Source of the DNA: CAYJAD01 sp964370835
Lineage (GTDB): Bacteria; Desulfobacterota; Desulfovibrionia; Desulfovibrionales; Desulfovibrionaceae
Assembly: GCA_964370835.1 (NCBI GenBank)
Contig: CAYJLO010000077.1
Coordinates: forward strand, 1 to 13,625
Direction: 5' to 3'
Length of the DNA stretch: 13,625 nucleotides
The notes below the pieces were generated by a model. It searched no databases and was not told the DNA's origin. It saw nothing but the letters and a program-made list of their open reading frames with translations. The translations under genes were made by a program, and so were the position numbers. This document shows positions 1 to 7,543 of the stretch, one piece after another (within the stretch, counting starts at the first letter, position 1; each line of letters begins with the position of its first letter).

Positions 1-300
1 CACCGGGGAGTGTGTTACGCCACTCAGCGCAAGAAGAGTTCTATGGTATTAGCCCTTCAGAGTCAAGCTCTTTTTTCATTTTTTTGTCACAAAGAAAACA
101 CATTTAGAAATCGTATTATTATTTCAATAAATTAAAAGCCATTAAAAAATATTTTTATACTAAAAATACTTTTGGAGTATAGTTCATCGTCCTAGACTTT
201 ACTTTGAAATCTCTGTCATGCTTGCTTTATCCGAGTAAAACTCAACAAGAAGGTCTACAGTTTATCACCTTCACAAAAAGTGCGCATAAGCTGTATTCCC
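1..300. other. AT-rich region with no supportable gene
   Basis: No convincing gene is visible. Forward frames 1 and 3 stay open from the window edge for about 130 and 105 bases, so the C-terminal tail of a gene beginning outside the window is possible, but neither tail is recognisable. A short inverted repeat (GAGTG/CACTC) lies at about 6-23. A weak AGAG/CTCT hairpin followed by a T run lies near 57-76 and could be a poor terminator for an upstream forward gene. The rest is A+T rich and lacks a clear promoter. Confidence 0.4.
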
Positions 301-333
301 AAAAAAAAGAGGCCAAGCCGTAGCCTAGCCTCT
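301..333 (-). terminator. Rho-independent terminator of the pyrophosphatase gene
   Basis: Read on the minus strand, AGAGGC (333-328) pairs with GCCTCT (313-308). Five further pairs, two or so of them wobble, close a TACG tetraloop, giving a stem of about 11 bp followed directly by eight T (308-301). It lies about 20 bases past the stop of the pyrophosphatase gene and points the same way, which makes this a confident intrinsic terminator. Confidence 0.85.
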
Positions 334-353
334 ATACATTATATTACGAAAAA

Positions 354-1271
354 CTATTTGAAAGCTTTTTCAAAATTGGGAACCACTTGCTTTTTACGGC
401 TCATGACACCATCAAGCCACACAGAAGTACCTTCTGGTTTCACACCAAAAGCTTTTTCCACCACGGCAGCATCATCAGAAACGATGAGCATTTCAGAGCC
501 TTCTTTCATAATGTCGGTGAGCAGGAGGAATACACTGTGGCGCCCTTCTCCCTTAACACGGGTGATTTCTTCCAAAAGACCAGCCTTCACCTTATCAAGA
601 ATGCTAAGGTCAACAACTTCCAACTGACCGATGCCAACTTTATTGCCGTTCATATCAAAGTCTTTATAGTCACGGAATACCAAGTCTTGCATGCTAGCAC
701 CATCAACAGCGCTCTTCACGGTAAACATTTCCATGCCCAAAGCCATGACATCTGCTACGCCACATTGTTTAGCAAGTGCTTCAACAGCTTTTTTATCGGC
801 TTCGGTACAGGTGGGGGATTTAAACATAACAGTGTCAGATAAGATGGCGCAAAGTAAGCCACCAGCAATACCCTTAGGTAATTCTACACCGTAAAAGTCG
901 TACATGTTTTTAATGACAGTACCGGTGCAACCCACAGGCCAAGTCCAGATTTCTAAAGGGTTTGGTGTAGTCACATCACCAAGTTTATGGTGGTCTACTA
1001 TACCTAAAAGTTCGGCACTATCAATGCCTTTGGGAGCTTGAGCTAGGTCAGAAAAATCCACTAATACCAATTTTTGTCCGGCAACATCTTCCACCACTGC
1101 AGGAGCGGTTAAGCCAAACTTCTCAAGTACAAAATTAGTTTCAGGGGTAGGTGCGCCCTGCGCTACTGCTTTAGCTTCCATACCACGCTTGGTATAAAGA
1201 TCAGCAACGGCAATGGCAGAAATGATGCTATCGGTATCGGGATTCATATGTCCTATAACAAGTGCAGCCAT
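354..1271 (-). CDS. ppaC: Manganese-dependent (family II, DHH) inorganic pyrophosphatase
   Basis: Cytoplasmic enzyme that hydrolyses pyrophosphate to two phosphates, pulling biosynthetic reactions forward. In sulfate reducers it also drives the ATP sulfurylase step of sulfate activation. The 305-residue length fits the family. The N-terminal GHMNPDTDS motif supplies H8, D12 and D14; D72 lies in LVDFSD, H94/H95 in VDHHK and D146 in LSDT. These match the six metal ligands of Bacillus PpaC with a constant offset of three. SRKKQ near residue 291 is the C-terminal substrate-binding motif. The residue after D72 is F rather than the H seen in Bacillus (VDHNE). The frame opens earlier, at 1301, but the ATG at 1271 is chosen because AAGGAG lies 6 bases upstream (1283-1278) and the protein then begins MAALVIGH as in the family. 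The gene is monocistronic, with a strong terminator at 301-333. Confidence 0.95.
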   Translation of the reverse strand: MAALVIGHMNPDTDSIISAIAVADLYTKRGMEAKAVAQGAPTPETNFVLEKFGLTAPAVVEDVAGQKLVLVDFSDLAQAPKGIDSAELLGIVDHHKLGDVTTPNPLEIWTWPVGCTGTVIKNMYDFYGVELPKGIAGGLLCAILSDTVMFKSPTCTEADKKAVEALAKQCGVADVMALGMEMFTVKSAVDGASMQDLVFRDYKDFDMNGNKVGIGQLEVVDLSILDKVKAGLLEEITRVKGEGRHSVFLLLTDIMKEGSEMLIVSDDAAVVEKAFGVKPEGTSVWLDGVMSRKKQVVPNFEKAFK

Positions 1272-1604
1272 GAGAAACTCCTTAAAGTAAGTTAGTAACA
1301 TGAAAACTCATCTAAACAATAAAACCATATCCAAACAGCGTCGTGTGGCACGACTTCTGGACTTTGTTATCTTTAGCACAAAGCCCAGCAAAAGCCAAGT
1401 TCAAAAAATCACTAAGTGAAAAGTTCTTAAATAAAGAACCATACGGTGTTAGAAAAACATAATTTTCTTTCGCCGTCAATGACATTCACAAATAAAATCA
1501 GACACCTTGCCACCTAAAAAAAACACTTTTATTTTTACCTTCTTTAGATTAAACTTGTAAGTATCTGAAAATGCATTTCAAGCACTCATTGAAGGAGCCT
1601 TACC
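1272..1604. other. Divergent intergenic region with a short perfect palindrome
   Basis: This region separates the divergent pyrophosphatase and ComFB-like genes and must hold both promoters. A perfect inverted repeat GTCGTG-TGG-CACGAC lies at 1340-1354, about 70 bases upstream of the pyrophosphatase start, and could be an operator or a small hairpin. On the minus strand TTGTTT (1319-1314) and TACTAA are spaced roughly like a sigma-70 promoter, but the match is weak. No gene is seen here. Confidence 0.4.
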
Positions 1605-1892
1605 ATGGCAAAAATCAACTTGCGTTGCCCCATAGATGGCTTAGACTTAGATGCCGTTTATAACCGTAATGAAATCACCGTACGTCGTGAATTAAAAAAA
1701 CACCTTGAAAGCTCTGATATACACTTAAGTAGCAAGGAAATTTCAGACGTATACGCCCTTACCCTCAATGACTTCCCCCCCCACTATGTGCACTCTGGAA
1801 CCATTGTACTCTTTCCTAAAGTTCATAAGGATGAAGTAGTGAGACAAATCAAAAGAAATATTCTTTTTGTGCAATCACGTCCCAAAGATTAG
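1605..1892 (+). CDS. Small ComFB-family protein (putative c-di-GMP-binding)
   Basis: A 95-residue soluble protein with no signal peptide or membrane segment. The middle section, DVYALTLNDFPPHYV (residues 48-62), resembles the conserved core of the ComFB family (D-x-x-A-L-x-L-N-x-L-P-P-x-Y). The tail KVHKDEVVRQIKRNI is a predicted amphipathic helix. ComFB was named for late competence in Bacillus, and members in other bacteria have been reported to bind c-di-GMP. The Cys cluster found in many ComFB proteins is absent; only C8 is present. The start is well supported: AAGGAG lies at 1592-1597, 7 bases before the ATG. The gene is followed by its own terminator, so it is probably monocistronic although a degenerate GGDEF gene lies next. 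A run of eight C (1775-1782) encodes the PP of the core motif. The family call rests on motif resemblance alone. Confidence 0.6.
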   Translation: MAKINLRCPIDGLDLDAVYNRNEITVRRELKKHLESSDIHLSSKEISDVYALTLNDFPPHYVHSGTIVLFPKVHKDEVVRQIKRNILFVQSRPKD

Positions 1893-1910
1893 CTTCTCTT
1901 TTCATACATT

Positions 1911-1946
1911 AAAAGCAGAGAATTTACACAATATCTCTGCTTTTTT
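1911..1946 (+). terminator. Rho-independent terminator after the ComFB-like gene
   Basis: An 11-bp perfect stem (AAAAGCAGAGA at 1911-1921, TCTCTGCTTTT at 1934-1944) with a 12-base loop, running into T at 1941-1946. It starts 19 bases after the stop codon. The flanking A and T tracts make it nearly symmetrical, but the only gene it serves here is on the plus strand. Confidence 0.85.
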
Positions 1947-1995
1947 CATGGTCTCTTCCGGCTGTTTTCTAGACTTTTTCTAAACTTCATGGTAT

Positions 1996-4536
1996 ATGTG
2001 GGGTATGAATACACTTTATGCCATACAATTACAGCGTGCAGATCTTATGGAATTGGAAGGCCAGCTGACCGAAGCCTTGCGCTCCATTTTACCTTTTTCC
2101 TCACACAGTCTTTATTTTCCCACAGCAGAGGCCACGCCGCACACCCCGCAGTGGATTTCACGCGAGCGCACCCTTTTGCTCCCTTTATGGCATGAAGAAC
2201 AAGCCCTTGGCGTTTTCATGGCCCGTGGTTGTGATACACGTACCATAAAAAGGCTTATGCCCTCGTTAGAAGCACTCGTATCTTTGTGCATGCAACACCT
2301 AGTATGCATCAAACAAAGCCGCACCGATGAACTCACAGGCCTTGCCCGCATGCCACGCCTTTTGGAGCGCATGGAACAAGACGCCAGCATGGTAAGCTCC
2401 TGCTTTAATAGCGGCATCAGTACAGAGCAAGAAATCCCCTTGCATAAAGCCTGCATGGGACTCATCATAGTTCGCTGCCCAGCTTTGGACTCCTTAGCTT
2501 CTGAATTTGGTTACACCTTCGCCCACACAGCCCTATCATCTTGGGCCAAAGCTTTACAAAAAAATTTACCCCAAGAAGTGCTTGCCGCACGTAGCGGCGA
2601 AAATGAGTGCACCTTACTCCTGCCCACAGCCACACGCACCTCATGTAGTAAATTTGTCGAAGAGCTTATGGATCGCGTGGATGCTGTTACTTTGAAGCAC
2701 AGCCCTTCCAAGCGAAATATTCGCCTTCATTCTGTTGCTGGTTTTGCCTTGTACCCTCAAGACTTAGAACACTCACGACTTGCTCTTAGTATCTCAGAGC
2801 AAGTGCATTATATTCTTCAAAAAGCGCGCCATGCCACACATATGGCTTATGAACGCAGTCGCTATTTATCTAAAGAAGAAAAGGAGCATGTACAAAGCCG
2901 CTACATGGCCTATGCTAGAGTACTAGCTCACGCAGGCATCATACAAGAGGTGCTCCCCTTAGGCCAAATTATTACCAATATAGGTAAGCAATCCGGCGCC
3001 AGAGAAGGACAGCATTTTTCCGTTTGGGGACAAAAAAAGGGCACATGGCAACGCAAAGGCGATGTAGTGCTTGTGGAAGTACGTGGCAACCACGCCATGG
3101 CTGAAGTACTACATACACACGACCCTGCCTTCCCCCTTGAAAAAGGTGATAATCTACGCCTTTCCGATACAAAGGCCACAGCCTGCGCACCAGAGCTACA
3201 CGTTCAAGAAAACGCAGAAACTACACACTACCCACACGCTCTCCTCTCTCACGGCGACTTTTTACGCAATCTTAGTGCACAGTATGAAAACCATGCCACG
3301 TTTGCTTTGGCTCTGGTACGCTTAAGCGATGTGAATGCGCACGCGTCTTTACAAAGTACATCCAAGGAAGAAGCACAACCACTACAAGACTTGCTCACCA
3401 TATATAATGATATACATGCCGGTGGCGACACCGTCCCCTTCACAGGTCAAGGACAAGTCAACTCTTCCATGCCCAGCCTTATGGGACGTTACGGTGAAAC
3501 AAGCCTCATTTTCTACCATGCGGAACAACACGCCTCAAAGCTTGAAGATTTTTACAAAAAACTTTGTCAAAAAGCTCAAGAGCAAGGTATCACTTTAGCC
3601 GTGGGCTTAGCTTCTTACCCCTGCCTACAAGCGCATAAGGGGGATGTTTTAGAGCATTGCCATAAAGCTTTAGATTTGGCCCTCCTCCTTCCGGAGCCTC
3701 GGGTGGGAAGCATGGGAAGTCTCGCCTTTAACATTAGCGCGGACCAAAAATATAGCCGCGGAGATGTTTTCGGCGCCATTGAGGAATATAAGCAAGCTAT
3801 TTTAGCCGATGCAAACAATGCCATGGCATGGAACTCCTTGGGAGTTTGCATGGCTGCTCTATCACGCCACAGCGAAGCGCGTACGCACTTTAAAGAAGCC
3901 GTAAAACTTTGGAAAAAAAGTTCGAAAAAAGCACCCATCACGCCATATTGCCCTCAAGATATTCAGAGTGAATTGGCCTCTACTCTTTATAATCTAGGCA
4001 CAGTTTGCCAAAACTTAGGAGAAAATCGCGCCGCAACAAAGCATTTTAAAGAGTGCATTGAAGTGGACGCAAAACACTATTTTTCCCATATTAGACTAGG
4101 ACAACTGGCAGAAGTTTCAGGAAAACTTCAACCTGCGCGACAGTACTACACCCAAGCCATTGCTCTTGAGGAAAAAGCACAAGAAAGCAACATCGCAGAA
4201 AAAAAATCCCCCGCTAGCAATAAAAGCGGTCACGCAGGGACAGCACACAGGCACTTAGCTCGTGTGGTTTTACAACAAGGTAAAAGCGCTGAGGCGCGTG
4301 AACTTTTACATGAGACGCTACTGCATAATCCCCAAGATGCCATAGCCTTATGCATGCTTGCCGATATTTACTTAAAAGGTGGAGAAGATCCTTCCATGGC
4401 AGAAATGCTTGCTCGAAAAAGTGTAGGATTGCGCCCTGAGTACGCTTTAGCCTGGCGAGTTTTGGCACAAAGCCTACGCGCTTTAGGGCAAGAGGATGAT
4501 GCCCTCAATGCCGAAGATAAAGCCGCAACGCTCTAG
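1996..4536 (+). CDS. Protein with two degenerate GGDEF domains and C-terminal TPR repeats
   Basis: An 846-residue protein with no signal peptide or membrane helix. Residues 1-100 form a possible sensory N-terminal region. The first GGDEF-like domain spans about 111-290: it opens with DELTGL (111-116) as active cyclases do, but the signature GGDEF is SGENE (200-204). Residues 300-395 form a beta-rich linker (ITNIGKQSGAREGQHF, then EVRGNHAMAEVL and a KGD turn). A second GGDEF-like domain spans about 418-565, where RYG is followed by ETS instead of GDEF. TPR-like helices fill 578-846, for example GAIEEYKQAILADANNAMAW and ASTLYNLGTVCQNLGENRAA. Neither catalytic site should make c-di-GMP, so a binding or scaffolding role is inferred. 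The start is uncertain: ATG 1996 and in-frame ATG 2005 both lack a good ribosome site. The gene stands alone between two terminators. Confidence 0.8.
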   Translation: MWGMNTLYAIQLQRADLMELEGQLTEALRSILPFSSHSLYFPTAEATPHTPQWISRERTLLLPLWHEEQALGVFMARGCDTRTIKRLMPSLEALVSLCMQHLVCIKQSRTDELTGLARMPRLLERMEQDASMVSSCFNSGISTEQEIPLHKACMGLIIVRCPALDSLASEFGYTFAHTALSSWAKALQKNLPQEVLAARSGENECTLLLPTATRTSCSKFVEELMDRVDAVTLKHSPSKRNIRLHSVAGFALYPQDLEHSRLALSISEQVHYILQKARHATHMAYERSRYLSKEEKEHVQSRYMAYARVLAHAGIIQEVLPLGQIITNIGKQSGAREGQHFSVWGQKKGTWQRKGDVVLVEVRGNHAMAEVLHTHDPAFPLEKGDNLRLSDTKATACAPELHVQENAETTHYPHALLSHGDFLRNLSAQYENHATFALALVRLSDVNAHASLQSTSKEEAQPLQDLLTIYNDIHAGGDTVPFTGQGQVNSSMPSLMGRYGETSLIFYHAEQHASKLEDFYKKLCQKAQEQGITLAVGLASYPCLQAHKGDVLEHCHKALDLALLLPEPRVGSMGSLAFNISADQKYSRGDVFGAIEEYKQAILADANNAMAWNSLGVCMAALSRHSEARTHFKEAVKLWKKSSKKAPITPYCPQDIQSELASTLYNLGTVCQNLGENRAATKHFKECIEVDAKHYFSHIRLGQLAEVSGKLQPARQYYTQAIALEEKAQESNIAEKKSPASNKSGHAGTAHRHLARVVLQQGKSAEARELLHETLLHNPQDAIALCMLADIYLKGGEDPSMAEMLARKSVGLRPEYALAWRVLAQSLRALGQEDDALNAEDKAATL

Positions 4537-4578
4537 TAACACCTAAAAACTTAGCAAACCATATTGTCACCCTGTTTG

Positions 4579-4620
4579 GAAAGCCTTGAACCTTCGTAAG
4601 AGTTCAAGGCTTTCTTATAT
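4579..4620 (+). terminator. Terminator after the GGDEF/TPR gene
   Basis: A 13-bp perfect stem (GAAAGCCTTGAAC at 4579-4591 with GTTCAAGGCTTTC at 4602-4614) and a 10-base loop, followed by a TTATATATTT tract with an interrupted T run. It lies 42 bases after the stop codon and upstream of the next promoter. Confidence 0.75.
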
Positions 4621-4641
4621 ATTTAGACCAGTAAAGTTTAG

Positions 4642-4670
4642 TTGATTATGCAAGGAGTGAATGATATAAG
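4642..4670 (+). promoter_or_regulatory. Sigma-70 promoter of the glycosyltransferase/ABC operon
   Basis: TTGATT (4642-4647) and TATAAG (4665-4670) are separated by exactly 17 bases, close to the consensus TTGACA-17-TATAAT. Transcription would start near 4677, leaving a leader of about 18 bases before the ATG at 4695. It lies between the previous terminator and the first gene of the four-gene run. No other clear promoter is seen before 9484. Confidence 0.65.
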
Positions 4671-4694
4671 CGGAAAAACAATTTAGGTAGACAT

Positions 4695-5153
4695 ATGCTT
4701 TTACAAAAATATATACGAAATACTCTTATATTTTGCACCATAGGTATGGGCATGTTACCAAACACCCTCATGGCTGCAACACAAGAAAATATAGTCACTG
4801 CTCCAGCCCTTGAAACACCAGAAGGACACGTTTACGGGGAACTTTGGACAGGTAAACTCTATTCTTCGAAATACAAAGCCGGAGCCTGTTTTGATACAAA
4901 AGGCAATGCGCACGGCGTACTTATCCTAACCTTAAAAGATGGACAAGAAGATGTGTATCACTTTCACGGCACAAAAAATATCCAAGGCATTTTACAGTTA
5001 AAGCATAACTCTGGTCATGCATTTACAGGCCAATTTGAAAATGCCACCACCATAAAAGGCACTGTAACCACTAAAAATGGTTTTACAGTAAAACTTAAAG
5101 GCAAAAGAGAACAAAACTCTCTTCTCTTGGGCCCCACCTGTCGACCTCTTTAG
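4695..5153 (+). CDS. Small secreted or periplasmic protein of unknown function
   Basis: A 152-residue protein. It has a typical signal peptide: basic start (QKYIR), hydrophobic core LIFCTIGMGML, and a probable cleavage after A27 in TLMA-ATQ. The mature part of about 125 residues is polar and rich in K, T and G, with alternating short strands (GELWTGKLYSS, HGVLILTLKDG, GHAFTGQFEN, TIKGTVTTKNGF) that suggest a small beta-barrel or beta-sandwich. It has two cysteines, C65 and C149, which could form a disulfide. No lipobox is present. I do not recognise a family. The start follows TAGGTAG with a 4-base gap. It is the first gene after a good promoter and ends 8 bases before the glycosyltransferase, so it is probably co-expressed and may act in the periplasm on what the ABC system handles. 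Confidence 0.75.
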   Translation: MLLQKYIRNTLIFCTIGMGMLPNTLMAATQENIVTAPALETPEGHVYGELWTGKLYSSKYKAGACFDTKGNAHGVLILTLKDGQEDVYHFHGTKNIQGILQLKHNSGHAFTGQFENATTIKGTVTTKNGFTVKLKGKREQNSLLLGPTCRPL

Positions 5154-5161
5154 GAATACTT

Positions 5162-6340
5162 ATGTTACTTTGGTTTTTAGCAGCTTGTTTGCAATGTTTC
5201 ATCATCTTAATACTTTGGCGCGGCGCAAAAAGTATTATTTTACAAAAAACCCCCTCTTGTGCACGGGACAAGACACCGGAAAATCTTCCCACAGCTGCCA
5301 TGATTATTCCCGCTGCGGGAAATAATCCTCTCATGCCAGAAGCTCTTTCCTCTTTGTTGGAGCAAGACTATCCGCACCTTATACCCATCATTGTCACCGC
5401 CAGTGAGGAAGATCCTGCCTATGCTTTAGCACAAGATCTAAAAAATATGTACCCTGCCTTGGAGTGCGTGGTGGCTGGTGAAGCGCACCTGTGTGGCCAG
5501 AAAAATCATAATACATTAAAAGCGTTGGAGTATGTGGGTTCAAGAGCAGATATCTATGTGTTTTGCGACAGTACACATCATGCCAAACCACATTTTGTAC
5601 GTGAACTCATATGGCCCATAATTTGTCAAGAAGCCGGCTTCACCACTGGTTACCATAATGTGGTGGCAAAAGATAACCAATGCGTCACCTTAGGTTATCA
5701 AATATCAGTACTCATCATGCGTTTTTTGCAAGCGGTCGCCCTGTTCACCCAACCTTGGGGCGGCGCCATGGCCATGGCCAGAAAGGTTTACGAAAAACAT
5801 AATATGGCTGAATTTTGGAGAAACAATGTGGTGGATGACTGCTCCCTAGCTTCCATGCTTTTGGAAAGACGTTTGCATGTCCAATTATGCCCCCACGCCA
5901 TACTGGAAACCCAAGCACAAAACCATTCTCTTGCCGTATGGCAAGCGTGGATGCAAAGGCAAGTACTCTTCTTAAAATTTTGTGTCATGCCACAATGGTG
6001 TTTATTGGGCTTTTTCGCCTTTATCATGACAGCTCCTGTGGTAATTTCATGCCTCTTCCTTTTGGGAGGACTCACCAATGTACTCTCTATGCAGTCCAGC
6101 TGGGCTGTTATTTTCGCCTTTGTGCATCTGTTCACATTAAGCAGCATTGTTCTTGCTTGGCGTAGCCTTGTACCCAACAAAGTACCGGCTTTTGCCTGGC
6201 TCAAAGCATTTTATGTAAGCTGTGCCATGTTCTTAAAGGTTTTTTTCCTCACCATAAAAGTGTGGCATATTGACTGGCACGGTATTCGTTATTATGTAGT
6301 AAAAGGTGGCAAAGTTCGCCACATGGAAAAATATAAATAA
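5162..6340 (+). CDS. Membrane glycosyltransferase, family 2 fold, ceramide-glucosyltransferase-like (GT21)
   Basis: A 392-residue membrane-bound glycosyltransferase. It has an N-terminal membrane anchor (residues 2-20), a cytoplasmic GT-A catalytic domain (about 43-270) and three C-terminal membrane segments (about 277-303, 313-333, 347-365). Catalytic-type residues are in the order expected for ceramide glucosyltransferases: FCDS at 134-137 corresponds to the CDSG motif, VVDD at 223-226 carries the acidic catalytic pair, and WMQRQ at 263-267 sits where (Q/R)xxRW is expected but lacks the final W. The ending IDWHGIRYYV is also typical. Such enzymes move a sugar from a nucleotide donor to a lipid acceptor on the inner face of the membrane. 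Acceptor and sugar are unknown here. The gene starts 8 bases after the secreted-protein gene, with GGA as a weak ribosome site, and ends 8 bases before the ABC permease. Confidence 0.8.
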   Translation: MLLWFLAACLQCFIILILWRGAKSIILQKTPSCARDKTPENLPTAAMIIPAAGNNPLMPEALSSLLEQDYPHLIPIIVTASEEDPAYALAQDLKNMYPALECVVAGEAHLCGQKNHNTLKALEYVGSRADIYVFCDSTHHAKPHFVRELIWPIICQEAGFTTGYHNVVAKDNQCVTLGYQISVLIMRFLQAVALFTQPWGGAMAMARKVYEKHNMAEFWRNNVVDDCSLASMLLERRLHVQLCPHAILETQAQNHSLAVWQAWMQRQVLFLKFCVMPQWCLLGFFAFIMTAPVVISCLFLLGGLTNVLSMQSSWAVIFAFVHLFTLSSIVLAWRSLVPNKVPAFAWLKAFYVSCAMFLKVFFLTIKVWHIDWHGIRYYVVKGGKVRHMEKYK

Positions 6341-6348
6341 GGCTTTTT

Positions 6349-7536
6349 ATGATTTCACGTGCAGATCTTATACGCGTCAGCGTCCGTCAAGTTATACGTC
6401 AACGTGGCTTTGGTGTAATTTTTTCCATAGCTCTTGGCATCACAGCCTTCATAGCTCTAGCCGTACTCGGACGAGAAATTCGCTACAATATTGGCCAAGA
6501 CATGGTTCTCATGGGTGGTGTTAATATTGTACAAGTTCGCATGGACGATCGCTCACATGTGGGACAACCGCAACGTGAATTCTATCCTCAAACTGTAGAA
6601 GCCCTACGCTCTTTACCCGGTGTTGCCACATTAAGTGCCACCATGGGTGGCGTGGAAAATTTTTCATTTCGCCAAGCAGACACCACCATACACACATATT
6701 TCTATGGCGTGGATCAATATTATTGGGATACGTATGCTGCCAATATTGTGGCTGGGCGACTGTTAAATGCCACCGACATTCAAGAGCGCAGACGCGTTTG
6801 CGTCCTTGGGTGGGAACTGGCCTCACAGCTTTTTAAAACACCACAAGAAGCCCTTGGTAAAATGCTCAACCTAAAAAATGACCTTTTCGAAGTGGTAGGC
6901 GTCGTGGGCGGCATTATGATTGGCACTAAAATTCGTAATGGTTTTTTACCCTACACCACCATGAAAGACAGGCAATGGGGCAGTGGCAAGGTGGGCCTTT
7001 TGCATATGCGCGCCATTGGCTGGGAAGATGTCGGTAAAATAGTACAACATATACCAGACACTATTGCTCAAAAACAAAGTGCTCCCAACATTCTCATTGA
7101 AACGCGCGATGAACAACTCACCCGCATTCAAAATACCTTCGTATTTGTAGAAGCTTTACTTTGGCTTGGCATCGCTGCTTCGCTTATGTTGGGAGGTTTT
7201 GGCATATGGTATGGCACCTTTGCGGCTGTTCGTGCTCGTACCCGTGAGGTGGGGCTAAAAAAAGCCATGGGTGGCTCCGATAAAGACATTCTGGCGCAAT
7301 TTTTAGCCGAAGCTCTCTGTAAATCCGTCGCTGGCGGTATTGCCGGTATTCTCCTTGGTACCTTCTGCGTGGAGCTGGGAAGCTATCTTTTAGGTAGCTC
7401 CATTTCTTATGGTTTACTTGCTTTAAGTAGCTTAGGAAGCATTCTTTTTTCCGCTGTAATTGGTGTGGGCGGTGGCCTATATCCCGCATTACAAGCGAGC
7501 CGTATGGACGTTGTTACCGCATTACGTTTTGAGTAG
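6349..7536 (+). CDS. ABC transporter permease of the MacB/FtsX type
   Basis: A 395-residue inner-membrane subunit with the MacB/LolC plan: one N-terminal membrane helix (about 21-40), a large periplasmic domain (about 45-260) and three C-terminal helices (about 265-290, 322-345, 355-378). The cytoplasmic loop AAVRARTREVGLKKAMGGSDKDIL is the hallmark coupling segment (consensus RxREIGxxKAxG). The ending YPALQASRMDVVTALRFE matches the conserved tail. Transporters of this class drive mechanotransmission from the cytoplasm to move peptides, lipoproteins or other envelope molecules rather than pass substrate through a channel. The ATPase partner is encoded 7 bases downstream. No HlyD-like adaptor or TolC-like outer channel is present, so a full MacAB-TolC pump is not supported by this window. 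Confidence 0.9.
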   Translation: MISRADLIRVSVRQVIRQRGFGVIFSIALGITAFIALAVLGREIRYNIGQDMVLMGGVNIVQVRMDDRSHVGQPQREFYPQTVEALRSLPGVATLSATMGGVENFSFRQADTTIHTYFYGVDQYYWDTYAANIVAGRLLNATDIQERRRVCVLGWELASQLFKTPQEALGKMLNLKNDLFEVVGVVGGIMIGTKIRNGFLPYTTMKDRQWGSGKVGLLHMRAIGWEDVGKIVQHIPDTIAQKQSAPNILIETRDEQLTRIQNTFVFVEALLWLGIAASLMLGGFGIWYGTFAAVRARTREVGLKKAMGGSDKDILAQFLAEALCKSVAGGIAGILLGTFCVELGSYLLGSSISYGLLALSSLGSILFSAVIGVGGGLYPALQASRMDVVTALRFE

Positions 7537-7543
7537 GTTCCCC

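Noticed and set aside
280..842. Forward frames opposite the pyrophosphatase gene
   Set aside because: They are shadows of a strongly supported family II pyrophosphatase on the other strand.
1272..1301. Ten-residue N-terminal extension of the pyrophosphatase
   Set aside because: The extension would include the ribosome site AAGGAG in coding sequence; ATG 1271 matches the family start.
7460..7543. Upstream extension of the ABC-glycosyltransferase frame by 28 residues
   Set aside because: It overlaps the permease C-terminus; the ATG at 7544 gives the normal ABC N-terminus and normal operon spacing.
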